NCBI GenBank assembly: GCA_928212115.1
Contig: CAKMRJ010005634.1
Span: forward strand, 264,204,143-264,268,142
Source of the DNA: Lactuca virosa
Taxonomy: Eukaryota; Streptophyta; Magnoliopsida; Asterales; Asteraceae
Direction: 5' to 3'
DNA length: 64,000 nucleotides
This document shows positions 35,438 to 47,100 of this stretch, one piece after another. The translations under genes and the position numbers were made by a program. Positions within the stretch are counted from its first letter, which is position 1; each line of letters opens with the position of its first letter. The notes beneath the pieces are model-generated. The model saw only the letters and a list, made by a program, of their open reading frames with translations, was not told the DNA's origin and searched no databases.

Positions 35438-35667
35438 AAAACTTGAGGGCAAGTTTTGAAACTTGTCAAAACTTTTGGTTTCCATAACTTATGAGTTTAA
35501 TGTGGTTTTTATGAAAAAATTTTCATTTTTCATAACTTGAGGACAAGTTATGGAAGACTTTAAATACATTTAAAAATGAGACTTTTCATTTTCTATCACC
35601 TATGAGTTTTAATGATTCTTTTTAAAAGAAAGACTCTTCCTTTTCCATAACTTGAGGACAAGTTATG
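35438..35667 (-). other. Three CAAGTT hairpins with AGGR loops
   Basis: AAAACTTG-AGGG-CAAGTTTT at 35438-35457, and CATAACTTG-AGGA-CAAGTTATG at 35531-35552 and 35646-35667 (plus strand). Stems are perfect; the first has a different outer stem than the other two. Confidence 0.75.
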
Positions 35668-35960
35668 GAGTTCATAAAATGCATTTAGATCATAATTTTA
35701 ACTAACAAAAATTCATCTAATAACTTTCCTATGATCTCATTAAACTCATAAGTCAAGATAATTCATATTAATAATTTACAAGAAATTAGTCTATCATATA
35801 AACTAATACAAATCTTGAAACTATGATAATTATATATTAATTTGGATGAGCATGATCATTACCATATCAAAAAACAGATTTTATGATTCAAAAACAGTTT
35901 GGGGTAATGATCCTATCCATTTCTGGCCAAAAAATCGAAAAACTGCATCCAGACTGCCCA

Positions 35961-36043
35961 ACTCGCCGAGTTCATGAACTGGACTCGTTGAGTTGGCACT
36001 TTAAGTCATGGACTCGTCGAGTTCATGTATGGACTCGTCGAGT
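35961..36043. promoter_or_regulatory. Four ACTCGTCGAGT palindromes in H leader
   Basis: ACTCGCCGAGT at 35961, ACTCGTTGAGT at 35983, ACTCGTCGAGT at 36012 and 36033, about 85 bp from the primer site. Similar to the CG-core palindromes of the LTRs but lying downstream of the primer site. Confidence 0.65.
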
Positions 36044-36126
36044 CGACTGTCCAGAGTGCATATTTTTCAGTTTTTCCAGCTTTCAACAATTGGCTATGCA
36101 TCAAATATAATAGAAAACAACCCATG

Positions 36127-36138
36127 GCTCTGATACCA
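36127..36138 (-). promoter_or_regulatory. Element H primer binding site
   Basis: TGGTATCAGAGC on the minus strand, 1 bp inside the 5' LTR. Confidence 0.92.
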
Positions 36139-36139
36139 C

Positions 36140-36914
36140 TGTTGGGTTTTGTATACTACAACATCCTATGGTGCACATACAACCTTAAAAGCTTTGGATC
36201 TATGTTTTCTCTAAATATACATGCAATATTGTTTCCAAATCTTTAAGCCTATAACTAACATACAATTGATATAATCAACATAGAAATGAGTTATAGAATT
36301 ACCTCCTTTTTGTAGCTTGTAGATTGGGCCTTTAAGAACTTAGTGCCCCAAGTGTGACACCTCAAATGGTTCACATTACACCTTGGACAAAGGATGACTT
36401 ATGAGAGAATCTTCTTACACCAAAATCGGCTTAATGATCTCCAAGAACACTAGTCTACCATTTTGGATGCTAAAGGGCTTCTTATATAGTGTGGCAAGAT
36501 TAGGGTTACATCCATGCAAACCCTAATGCCCATGACCTTTCATATTACTTAGGATCCATGGGTTAAACCTCCATGGACTATCCATGGACTACCATATTGG
36601 TTTAGCCCATTCTAAATAACCATTGGCCCACACTATAAGAATCATTGATTTACTTAATCAGTCCTCGTATATTTAATTAGTCTCTTTTGATCACTAAATT
36701 AATTCCAAATTAATTCTTGATCAATACTGATTAAATAATATGATTTCATATTAATAAATTAGAACTTATAATATATTAATAAATCATAAATAACCTTTTC
36801 TCAAAAGTCCATCCTATCAAATTGTCTTGGTGATATGCAACCCAAATGGACCATGCTACTCTCGGGTCATGTACATACCAATTATAGTTATGGGCTTAGA
36901 CACCTAATCCAACA
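36140..36914 (-). repeat. Element H 5' LTR
   Basis: 775 bp, TGTTGGGTTTTGT...CTAATCCAACA, matching 29208-29968 with scattered differences and a few short indels, followed by CATTC. Confidence 0.92.
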
Positions 36915-37475
36915 CATTCCAATTCCGGTAGGATATGAATTTCCTAACAAGTGCTTTAAATAACCACCAAGATTGACTCACCTTTGTCAAAAAAGCACCC
37001 TTTCCATACTTCAAGTCTTGTAATAGTTGAGGTATCAAGATGTACCCTAATACAACACAAAAAATTAGATTACTAGAAGTCTACAAGATCAAATATATTT
37101 ATTCTATACCCCAAACATATAAACTACTTACTAGGCCAAATTCTCAGATTGTAACCTATAATAGCAGCATGTTCAAGGCTACTTTAACACAACTTAAACC
37201 GGTAGAAATTACAATTTTTTTCATATTCCAGTAGACTAGGCTTTTATCTTTTCAGAAAGTTCTCACACAAGTCCATACGATTATTGTAGAAATTTCTATG
37301 AATTTTACAAAAATGCATATCCGTATAGCTAATTTCCGACCAATAAATGAAAATGACGATTTTCACCTTGGTTAGAGATAACATCAGGTCCTGGGAAAAA
37401 TCAAGGACAAAGCAAACTCAAAATTTAAACTTTTAGAGTTTACGAATCCTAAATCCAAACTTCGATGATTTTCTA
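36915..37475 (-). repeat. Element I 5' LTR, right piece
   Basis: Matches 26262-26821 and completes the LTR interrupted by H. Confidence 0.85.
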
Positions 37476-38734
37476 TTTTTTTTACAAATCAGTGACATAA
37501 TAGGAATTTTCCAACAATTCCTAGCTTTGAGTTTTAAGGGTTAACTGACAACTTAACCCATTAATCCATGATCAAAATCGACTATAAAGATGGAAATTAA
37601 TTTCTTAATAGTAAAAAAATGTGATGAAGTCAAAACAAAATTTTCAATCACAAACCATGACTCAAAGTACATTGCTTTTAAGGAAAAAACAAACTACATT
37701 GCTTAAAAGAAAACACCATTAAGGGCTATAGTTTCCTCCACCATGAAGCCACATATAAAGACCTTTAAGGACTGATTTGAAGACCTTTTGGATGGCTCAA
37801 AACATGGTCTTTTATACAGATACACCAAAACCATAATGATTAGGAATAAAAGAAACAAGAATTATGACACCAAACTAAAAGCAATTGATTCACAATTCCA
37901 ATCAATTCTCATGCCTACCAATTCCCATGACCTAAATACAGAAAAAGAAGTTATGGATCAATTACTAACCTCCTAGAAGTCGTGAAAACGCGAAGAACAA
38001 AACAAGATTCTAAAAACACCACTTTACTGCACTATAATCTTCATTTCCTAGCCCAACCACTGTTCTGTATTTCAGGAATATCTAGAGATTTACAACTCCA
38101 ATTAAGCTGATATCAGAGTCCCTAGAAACTAGATTCGATTTCCTCTAATATTATCTCTCTAGTTCACAGTCCAATTGCGCTCTGTTTGGTCGCTACAGCC
38201 CTTACAAGTTGGGGAAACGTAGTTGTGCATAATTTCAACACTCATCAAAATCGCCATTTTTGTGCATAAACTCAATGATTCATGTTTCTAATTATTCAAA
38301 ACAGAAATGTGAGTTGAAAAGTTTCTCCTTACCTCCTAGAACCCTTGAGTAACACAAATGAGATATCGGATGATAGGAACCCATTATCAAATTCTCACCA
38401 TTGCTTCAAAATTGCACTTCTCATTTGCTTGTGTCACCATCAACTTGTCCAATGGAAACCCTAACTTGTACAAACTCTAACAAGGAGATGGTGGCTGAAA
38501 ATAGAGTTACAAAACCGTTTTTTACTGTTAGCCCTCTTTAAATAGTCCATAAAGTTCATATTTTTCCCTTGAAGTATCACAAAATGACTTTTTAACCCAT
38601 GTATATGATCAACAATCATTTTATTATACTTTTACCCCCATAACTTAACATTAAACAAAACAAATGGTTAATTTAATAAATAAAATTGAAGGAATACTAT
38701 TCTCATTTATAGTAGGGAAATCTGGGTTTTTACA
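37476..38734 (-). mobile_element. Element J: old LTR material, middle part
   Basis: No gene. Ends CTGGGTTTTTACA at 38734, which on the minus strand gives an LTR-like start TGTAAAAACCCAG. A TATTTAAAG box (minus strand) near 38534. The ORFs at 37040-37234 and 37788-37976 are chance. Identity as an LTR is by termini and composition only. Confidence 0.45.
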
Positions 38735-39777
38735 ACACATCACCTAAAGAAATATCCAATGTTAAAACCATAGTCTACCCTTTAAAAGTAGCAACTTGAC
38801 CTAAAGTCAACCAAGTCAAAAGTCAACGCTCAACGTTCACCATGTCGTGGCCAAATATTAGCCATGTCGTAGCTACTCAAAACAGTCGTAACCAGTTATG
38901 CCACCATATTATGGCAAACATGCCGCCACGTCGTGGCAGTAACCGGAAAAACAATCGCGAAAACCTACTCACCACGTTGTGGCAAGCATCATGTCACATC
39001 GTCGTTCCTAGCTGAAGATAGCTTAATTAATTAAGCTCAAAATCAAATTAGTCCTTTATTTAAAGTTTCCATAAGGCTTCTTGGGACCCTGAATGTTCAC
39101 TAGAATTCAAACTTTATGGACATGCATGACCCATGCATGTCCTTCACTCAAACTAGGTCAAAATGTAAGAAAATGACCTAAATCTCATGAATGGATTTTA
39201 AAACACTCTTAGCATCTAGATCCAGAAGATATAATACTCTAGGGACCTTGGTGAGTGATAAAGTTGTCAACTTTATCAAACCCAATCATCCAAACTTCCA
39301 CAAGGGACCTTAACATGCTAACTTAACAAGATCTATTAGAAATAAACCATAAAGATTATGTCGTGAATACTCACAATGGTCCAGAAGATTATAAAAATGT
39401 TGGAGATGAGTTACTTGATAGATCCTTGCACCATAAATTTTCTTGTTCTTCCTTCATAAGTCACCAGATCACTAAAATGAGCTCAAAAGCTTGAAAGGAG
39501 GCAAAGATTTGATCTTGGGCACATAAAGGAGTGATGGAGACTAAGGTTGGACAAAAACCCTAGCCATAACATCCTTTAGATAGGGCTCAAGGCCCGAAAT
39601 CTAGGTTTTTGAACCCTACCGTCACCACGTCGTGATCAATACATGACCACATCGTGGTGACTTAATGCGCAATCCAAGTAGATCTTCCATGTCGTGGTGA
39701 TCCTTCATCACCACGTCATAGCTACCTAAACATCACAAGATTAATCATAGAATTCATACCAGAAACTAGGTGTTACA
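38735..39777 (-). mobile_element. Second old Gypsy-type LTR with CCACGTCGTGG repeats
   Basis: Ends TAGGTGTTACA at 39777, on the minus strand the usual TGTAACACC start of plant Gypsy LTRs. CCACGTCGTGG-type palindromes occur in two clusters, 38840-38982 and 39622-39722. A TATCTAAAGG (minus strand) near 39570-39580 may be the TATA box. No gene. Confidence 0.5.
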
Positions 39778-40081
39778 CCATGGATTCCTCAATAATTTGG
39801 TGCTAACATTTGAAGTGCTTGGCAGAGAGCTGTGACTAAATTGATGTGTTCATTTTAGAAGTCAAATGTGATCGTCATAAATCTTTTCTAACAAAATTCC
39901 CTTAGGGAGGTTGGAGTGGCTCGGGACGGTCACTTTTGGGATGGCAGTACTAGCGGTACCACCGGCGGATTTCCCCTCCAAGAGTGGTACCGTTCGTTTG
40001 CTTCATTAAGTAGGTTCCTCAACCCACTTTCCCTCTCTCTCTCTATACATACATACATATATACATATATGTATGTATATA

Positions 40082-40121
<40 letters not shown>

Positions 40122-40860
40122 CTCTTGCACCATATGGTTTAAGACTTGTACCTTATGTTGTTTTTTAAGTTTTTAATTGAGTGGGTTTAGTGAGTTGGGA
40201 AAAATATTATTTTCATGTGTTGTGGTTAGGAAAGATGGAAGAAATAGGAGAAATAAAAGCTGATGTGAAGCTGATGTTGCAGTGGGTTGGATGGATTGGG
40301 AGAGATTACTCTCTCCACCCTTAGGTCCTGTTTGATAGACATCTTTCCATGTCCAAACAAATATTTCTGGCTGAATTTGCTAGAAATATTGTTTGATTTG
40401 CGCAAAACAATTGTTCTTTCCCGGTAAAATATGTCTTTCCCACAAAGCCCCAAAACCATGTCTTTCTAGGCTGAATGAAACTTTGGACAATTGTGACCTA
40501 AAAAAAGACACACTTTTCATCCGCATCTATTTTTCCTTTCTACTCCATCGATCATCATCCTTTTCTCCTACCTCTCAATCTTCTCTGCAACAATCGGCTC
40601 CACTGGTGCTCCCTCTGACATACACGAAGCTACCAACAGCCTCCGCTTCTTTTTCTCTTGCTCTGGAAATCAAGTATAACTTCAAGAATTTTTTTCCCCC
40701 TGAAATTTGAGTATCAAAGATTTATTACTTATTTTTTCTGAAATAAAATTTGTTGAAAAATATGTAAGGTCACAGCGTATGATCTGATGAGTCAAACACA
40801 TAACACGCTGTCCACCAGGGCCAGTGTCAGCACCCATCACCAATAACAACTTCATTAGTG
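39778..40860. other. Unassigned DNA with microsatellite
   Basis: The only stretch of this size in the left half not tied to an LTR element. It has a GC-richer block (39905-40000), a CT run and (TA)n tract at 40031-40120, and a word GGTCCTGTTTGATAG at 40323 like the ends of some hAT MITEs but with no partner end found. The ORFs here (86, 77, 105 aa) show no recognisable motifs and one is translated microsatellite. Confidence 0.5.
40031..40120. repeat. (CT)n / (TACA)n / (TA)n microsatellite
   Basis: Compound simple repeat seen directly. Confidence 0.95.
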
Positions 40861-40884
40861 ACAACATGATCCTCATGATCTTAG

Positions 40885-41220
40885 TGATCAGTTTGTATAT
40901 TAGGTAGATATATTTTGTAACTATATAATAGATATTTGATTTGTAATCTTAGAGATTAGGATCGGAATTTACATAGAGTAGAACATATCCCTAAAATAGT
41001 GGGATGCCCATTTCTATAATCATATATAGTATACTATAAGGGTTAAATCCTAATAGAGCTTTGTGCCTCGCTTTGTGCGACTGTTCTCTTTGTGAGAACC
41101 TTTTCTTAGTGAAAACATCTTTGTGATCATCTTTGTTCTTCTGTTTCTTTTTACTCTTTGTCTTATTTGTTTGTTCTTCATTATTCATACTTGAGTGTAT
41201 CCGATCAATACGAACCTTCA
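40885..41220 (+). repeat. Element K 5' LTR (start uncertain)
   Basis: Ends ...CGAACCTTCA at 41220, 2 bp before a primer site. The start is placed near TGATCAGTTTG at about 40885 because it begins TG and precedes a plausible promoter, but no second LTR copy was found to prove it. A TATATAG word at about 41025 may be the TATA box. Confidence 0.55.
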
Positions 41221-41222
41221 AT

Positions 41223-41234
41223 TGGTATCAGAGC
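41223..41234 (+). promoter_or_regulatory. Element K primer binding site
   Basis: TGGTATCAGAGC on the plus strand, tRNA-Met type. Confidence 0.92.
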
Positions 41235-41259
41235 GGGTTTATGATACATTTAAGTTATC

Positions 41260-42760
41260 ATGTCTTCCTCCTATAATCCAAAGTCATCTGCTATAAACAA
41301 GATCCCTCCTTTCGATTAACACAATTTTTGCAATGTGGAAATCAAAGGCTATGGTTTTTCTTGAAACCATGGACTTTGACATGCTCAACATCGTCGATAA
41401 TGGCCCATACATTCCTATGTATCAACCTATTCTTAAAAATGCTCCTTCTGGTCCCATGAAACAAAATCCAAAGACCAAATACGACGATGATGACAAAAGA
41501 CTTATCAGTCTTAATGTTAAGGCAATGGCAGCCATATGAAACTCTCTTCCTTATCATGTGTATCATCTGCTTCAGAGATGTGAATTTGCTTAGGAGATGA
41601 TGGAAATGCTAACTATGGCTTATGAAGGCACTGTGGAAGTTCAAGCAACCACCCTAAACAATCTCAACCGGAGATACAAGCATTTCTTTGCTCAGCAATG
41701 TGTGTCTCTAACTCAAACCTTTAACATGTATAATTGTTTGGTAAATGATATGTTCAAGTTGGGGATTGTCAATCATTCGTCTCAGTTGGTCTTGAATTTC
41801 TTGGATTCTCTTGGGAAAAGCTAGGAAAATCACGCTGATGTTCTAAAAAAACAGTGAGAAAATAAATTTAATGGATCTCAACTCTTTTTTGTAAATCTAC
41901 GAAATTAAGAAGGAAACTTAATCTCTTCGTAAAGACATCATGAGGGACTCCAACAAAGAAAAATTTGTAGCCCTGGTCTCCAGAAAAGAAGTAGCCAGTC
42001 TCATCAGTGACTCTGATGATTCTGATCAGGGTAAAATAGATAATGATGAAATTCCTGATGAACTGGTTGCTAGTGTTGCACTCGTTGTTAAAAGTTATGA
42101 AGAAAGCAGATCTAACAGAGCCAGAAGATTTCGAACAAAGGGAAATAACTAAGCGAGAAAGCATAACTCTAAGAAAAGAAATCCAAGTTATTGCTTCAAT
42201 TGTGGAAATCCTGAACACTTTGCCATGGACTGTAAAGAAAATAGAGAATCTCAAAACCCTGAAAGATATGAAATCCTGTACAAAATGTTGTTGGCCCACA
42301 TAAAGAAGGAGAACATATCACAACCAAAATATTTTATCACAAAGCAGGAGGAATATGAGGAATGGGTTGAAGAAGAAGAGTCCTCTAAAAACGAAGGACT
42401 AAAGGTTAAAGGTCTTATGGTTGTTGTCAATGAAGCCCCTGATAGTAGTTTCAACAGATGTGACGCTGGTTCTTATCAAGCTATAAGGGAGTCAAAGATG
42501 AAAAGTAGGAATCCCTATTCTACTCATCAGGGTCAGGATCATTTCTAGTACTTATACAGTGGATGCTCTAGACATATAACATGTCTCAAGTTCTTCTTGC
42601 ATGATTTTATGGAAAAAGATGGTCCTATTGTCACTTTTCGAGATAGCAGTGAAGGAGCAGTCAAAAGGCCTGGGTATAATAAGGTGCGAATTAGTCAAGC
42701 TAAAGGATGTGTTCTATGTCATGCGCCTTCAAAACAATCCTATTTCAACCATTTAATTGT
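41260..42760 (+). pseudogene. gag: Element K gag and start of pol (Copia), decayed
   Basis: ATG at 41260. The UBN2-type gag domain runs in two pieces (NFCNVEIKGYGF; LISLNVKAMAAI; YKHFFAQQCVSL) with a frameshift near 41330 and stops at about 41537, 41594 and 41822. An intact zinc knuckle CFNCGNPEHFAMDC is at 42192-42233. A protease start follows near 42549 as YLYSGCSRHIT: the Trp codon has become TAG and the catalytic Asp is Tyr (42555-42557). The sequence loses similarity by about 42760. No integrase or reverse transcriptase of this type follows. Confidence 0.8.
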
Positions 42761-44131
42761 GTGACGTTGGCTACAAAGTTCTTTTCAAATGTAATGAACG
42801 AAAATTCATGGAATCAAGGAACACAATTGTGCTCACTCCATTCAGGAACAATAACACTGACATGCTTTGAATCTATTTATGTTTGACAATACTGATTTAT
42901 GCTTTCTTTACATTGCTTTTTTCTATCTGTAACTACTAAACATGAGCTTCTAATTTTTATTTTATTGCTTTAATTATAAAACTCTTTGTGCTCTAGAAAT
43001 TCTTTCTAGCTTTCAAATTACCAAAGGAGTATACATTGTATATTGTACTACTAATATTTACTATGTGTTTTCTTCATTCTCAGTCTCTAAATCTTAGGAT
43101 CTTCTTCCCTCTTCTTGACATTGACCATCATTGATATGTCCTTTAGGAAAGGATCAGCGTGTCAATCCTTTGGTGCAAGATCTTCTGAGTAGAGCTTGTT
43201 GGAGCTGGCTCTACATCTTTTCTTTAGCACCAACTGCTCTCTCCCTGAAGCTGATGGTCATACTGAATGACATAAAGCATCTTACGGATGAGTCAAGATA
43301 AGAGAGAATTGTGTCTGAACTTGTTTTTCTAGACACTTATCTCATCTTTCTCTTGCAGCTTATCTTGGTTGCAATGGGATAAAGTTAAGTTGGGTAACAT
43401 GGCACATCCAATGTCCATAGACAGTCTCACCGCCACACCGATTTCCTATCAGAGATCCAAAGTCCTCTTCAGCAAGATAGTGTTCCTTATCTGTTCTATC
43501 ACGGAACCTTCAAGTTTCGCCTTGGTAACTCTCATAACTCGAATGTTACAAAGATTGGATCCTATTAACTCTTTGGTTATAAAGACTGGTTTTTTCTCTT
43601 CCTTTGTTCTTGGTGAACATGAAGCTTGGAATCCATCTGTAATATCTCAACGATTAAGGACATCTTCTCTCTTTGTATGTTGTGAATTGTGTTTTGCTTT
43701 GATGCGTTTGATAATGTTTGTGTATTCTTTTATAGACAGTGTTAAAGGGCATATATCTCGCAGAAAGGAAACTTATTTATGGCCTTTCAAGTCAAAATAT
43801 TTGCTAGATCGAGTCTTTATCACCTTTTTGAAAAAGATGCACATATTTCGTTTTTAGAAACCTTCATGTTTGACTAATTATTTTGTCTTATTCCCTCGTT
43901 ATTTTATTCATTCTATTGTTTATTATTTTATTATATTGTACCATATAAAATGATTTGATGGTGAATTTTAAAATTCTAGACTACAACTTAAGTTCATGAT
44001 ACAGAAAATAAAGCACTTCTCGTTGATAAGTTTACATTGTTTATGATTTACTCTGATTTCACCTCAGCGTGATTGAAACATCCTATTCATGATACAAAAG
44101 ATTAAACCTCTTCCTCCTATAAACTTAAAGG
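42761..44131. other. Unassigned stretch between K and L
   Basis: AT-rich, no recognised repeat. The only long ORF is 43369-43857 (+), 162 aa (MQWDKVKLGNMAHP...), with hydrophobic segments but no motif I recognise. It could be remains of K, of the 5' end of L, or of a third insertion. Confidence 0.4.
43369..43857 (+). CDS. Unrecognised 162-aa ORF
   Basis: Open for 162 codons in AT-rich DNA without matching any family I know. The middle (VLFSKIVFLICSI and SLFVCCELCFALMRLIMFVYSF) is hydrophobic, resembling two membrane segments, but AT-rich random DNA often gives this. No promoter or close neighbour supports it. Probably chance. Confidence 0.15.
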   Translation: MQWDKVKLGNMAHPMSIDSLTATPISYQRSKVLFSKIVFLICSITEPSSFALVTLITRMLQRLDPINSLVIKTGFFSSFVLGEHEAWNPSVISQRLRTSSLFVCCELCFALMRLIMFVYSFIDSVKGHISRRKETYLWPFKSKYLLDRVFITFLKKMHIFRF

Positions 44132-47100
44132 ATGACGGGTGCCGATACAAAAGATAAAACGAAGACTAGAGAAGGATCCAATGGGATCAATTATGATTCG
44201 CTATATTACCTACATCCATCTAACGTTCCCAAGCAACTCCATGTCAACGATGTTCTTACTGATGCCAACTATACTGACTAGTCTCAAGAGATGGAAAACT
44301 TCCTTTTCACTAAAAACAAATTCGAGTTCGTGGATGGAACAATCGAGAAACCAAAAAGAGGGATCCTTATAATACATGCCATGGATGAAATGTGACGCAA
44401 TGGTGAATGGATGGCTTACTACAACAATGGACAAAAATATTCATGACAACGTAAAATACACAAACACAGTAGAGTAGATGTGGTCAGATTTGCATGAGAG
44501 GTTTGGCGAAGAGAGTTCCCCACGAGCTTATGGGCTGAAACAGAAGATAGCTACTACTCGACAAAAAGGAAATTTCATATGCACGTACTACACCAAATCT
44601 TCGCACACTGTGGTTTCATCATCCATATTACTTCTTCTCAAGTGTTCGTGACATAATTGTTCATGCAAGATCGGGAAGAGAATGAGTGACTATCAAGAAA
44701 AGGAACGTTTATACCAATTCCTCGTGGGATTGGATTCAGAGTTCACTATGATCAAGACTTAAATTCTAGAGACAAAGCTGACTCCTTCTTTGGGAACTCG
44801 CTGAAGACGAGAGACAGAAATCGATTTCTAATTAGAAAAGAATACCTTCTGAAGCCACTGTGTTCAAGACATTTCAAGGGGAAAGAAATGGAAATCTTAA
44901 TCATTCAAAGGAAAAGAACTTCCAAAATCGATCAAAGAAAATAAAGAAAAGAAATAAAGCTAACAGTACAGCTTCTGTGGGAGGAACGAGCATAAGAGAG
45001 AGGTTTGTTTTAAACTCGTAGGATACCCGGATTGGTGGCCCGGGAAGAAAAGTGAGAAGGGCAAGACGACAGCTGCCTGCCCAGAATCTGAGGCTAGTTT
45101 GATACCGGAGCTCACCCAAGAATAATACCATTTGTTTGTAAAACACTTCACCTCCAACAACAATAATGAAGGGATGGTACGCAATGCGAACATGGAAGGT
45201 AAAAAGAACAACAAAAATTATTGGATCATTGATTCAGGTTGTATTGAGCATATAACTTTTTTTCCTCATTTACTTGAAAATAAGAATGAACTCCCTTTGA
45301 ACCACTTGTTGTTATAACCAATGGTAATTCCATTCATGTGGAAGGAAAAGGAGAATGTACTCTCCCATGGGGAGTAAAACTCACCGGAGTATTATGTGTT
45401 CTGGATTTTAAATGCAATCTTCTTTCCATCAGTCACATAAGTCATGATTTGCAATGTGTTGTAACCTCTTTTCCCGACTTTTGTGTCATGTTGGGGCTTC
45501 ATACGAGGAACTTGATTTGAGCGAGTAGACGCCGAGGGGGACTTTACCGGATGAGGATGACCGAAGAAAAGAAATCCATGACAACCATGACACTTGGCAC
45601 AAAAGTTTAGGTCATGCCTCAAAGGAAAAGCTCTCCAAAGTATATGTTTTAAAGAACAATTCTGTCAATTTTAGCAATGAAACTTGTGAATCTTGTGCTA
45701 AGGAAAATCTTGTTAGAACAAATGCTCCCATTAGTAATAATAAATCCAAAGTTGCTTTTGAGTTAATACATTGTGATATTTGGGGTGGGTATCGAATACC
45801 ATCCTATACAAAGGAAAATTTTTTCCCCACTATAGTTGATGATTACGGTAGAGTTGTGTGGTTTTTTATTTTGTTAAACACAAAAATGATGCTAACAAGT
45901 GTCTCATTGATTTTCACAAAATGGTTAAGGTTCAGTTTGAGAAAAATATTAAAAAGATTAGGTGTGATAATGGTGGAGATTTTACATCTAATTTTATGCA
46001 TGATTTCTATAGTAGATAGGGAATTTTATTGGAAACAACCTGCCCGCACACACCACAACAGAACAGTGTTGTTGAAAGAAAACATCGCTATTTACTTGAA
46101 ACAGCACAGGCAATTCATTTTCAAGCAAACATTCCAAAGAGATTGTGGGGTGAATTTATACTCACAGTTGCATACATAATTAATCGACTTCCTTCTAAAG
46201 TCGTTAAGGACAAACCCCCTTATGAACTCCTTTGGAACGCAAAGCCTCAATATGATCACATGAAAATTTTTGGTTGTCTTGCTTATTTCAAAAATAAAAA
46301 TACGAAAGGAGATAAATTTGAACAAAGGGGAAAACTGGGCGTGCTCTTAGGTTACCCACAAGGTAGTAAAGGGCAGAAAATTTATGACGTTGAAACAAGA
46401 AAATTAGTGTTGAGCAGGGATGTTTTATTTTTGTGAAGGCGTATTTCCTTATAAGAGAATTCAAACAGATGAGCTAGATGAAAGTAGCGAGCCTTTTAAA
46501 CTTTAAAATGGTACATAGGAAGAAAGTCCATCACATGATGAGACTATGCGAACTGAGCCCAAATATGCTAATTCTGATGAGACCAGGACCCAAGATCAAG
46601 GAGATGGTGAGCAAAACAGCCCATCTTCCGAAATCAGTCCAGGTGAAGAAGTGAGCCCAAGCACCGAATCTGGCCTAGACACGGATATAAACCAAAAGCA
46701 GCCAAAATAATGATTTTGGTCACTCAGGTACTAAACTCGAGATTCAAACCAAAAGCACGCGAACAAGGTCACAACCTTATAAATTTAAAGACTATATTAT
46801 AAAGCTTCCCCCATCGGTTAGTCATGAGCAACCCGTCTCCGATCAAGAAGCCTCAACAGTACATTCTATTTCTAATTTTGTTTCTTATAAAATTTTTTCC
46901 ACAAATCATAAAGATTACCTTGTTGACATTTCTTCAAACAATGAGCCAACCACTTTTACTCAAGCTTCTCAGGATGAGCGATGATATGAAGCTATGAAAA
47001 AAGGAAGTTAAAGAACTCGAAGAAAATGGAACCTGGATGTTAATGACTTTGCCTGAAGGGAAACGAGCCATTAATTCAAAATGGGTTTACAAAATTAAAT

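Larger units (their letters stand above)
34539..36126 (-). other. Element H structured 5' leader
   Basis: About 1.6 kb without a gene between primer site and gag. It holds two GGCATCCC-loop hairpins (34620-34669, 34815-34845), two GGTTAACC-loop hairpins (34903-34938, 34987-35020), three CAAGTT hairpins (35438-35457, 35531-35552, 35646-35667) and four ACTCGTCGAGT palindromes (35961-36043). The density of inverted repeats is far above the surrounding DNA. Confidence 0.75.
29208..36914 (-). mobile_element. Element H: complete non-autonomous Copia retrotransposon (7.7 kb)
   Basis: Two matching LTRs, primer site, polypurine tract and perfect 5-bp target duplication CATTC (29203-29207 and 36915-36919). 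The empty site is preserved in the other LTR of I. Only a broken partial gag is encoded; the rest is long non-coding leader (about 1.6 kb) and 3' region (about 3.9 kb). That pattern fits a large retrotransposon derivative relying on a partner's pol. The non-coding parts carry several sets of hairpins with conserved loops. A and G are relatives. Confidence 0.93.
25809..37475 (-). mobile_element. Element I: gag-only Copia retrotransposon, interrupted by H
   Basis: The left LTR (25809-26821) matches the right LTR, which is split into 28753-29207 and 36915-37475 by element H. The primer site at 28739-28750 reads TGGTAACAGAGC on the minus strand, so the right LTR is the 5' one. The 1.9-kb interior has only a broken gag, so it is non-autonomous; its net size without H is about 4 kb. 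LTR ends appear as TATTAAG...TTCTA rather than TG...CA and no target duplication is evident, so the outer boundaries are approximate. Confidence 0.8.

Noticed and set aside
39916..40176. 86-aa ORF MARDGHFWDGSTSG... as a gene
   Set aside because: Half of it is translated CT/TA microsatellite; the rest has no recognisable motif.
40323..40500. hAT-type MITE beginning GGTCCTGTTTGATAG
   Set aside because: No inverted partner end or 8-bp duplication found.
43369..43857. Membrane protein gene
   Set aside because: No start context, neighbour or family support; hydrophobicity is expected from AT-rich random DNA. Listed at low confidence.
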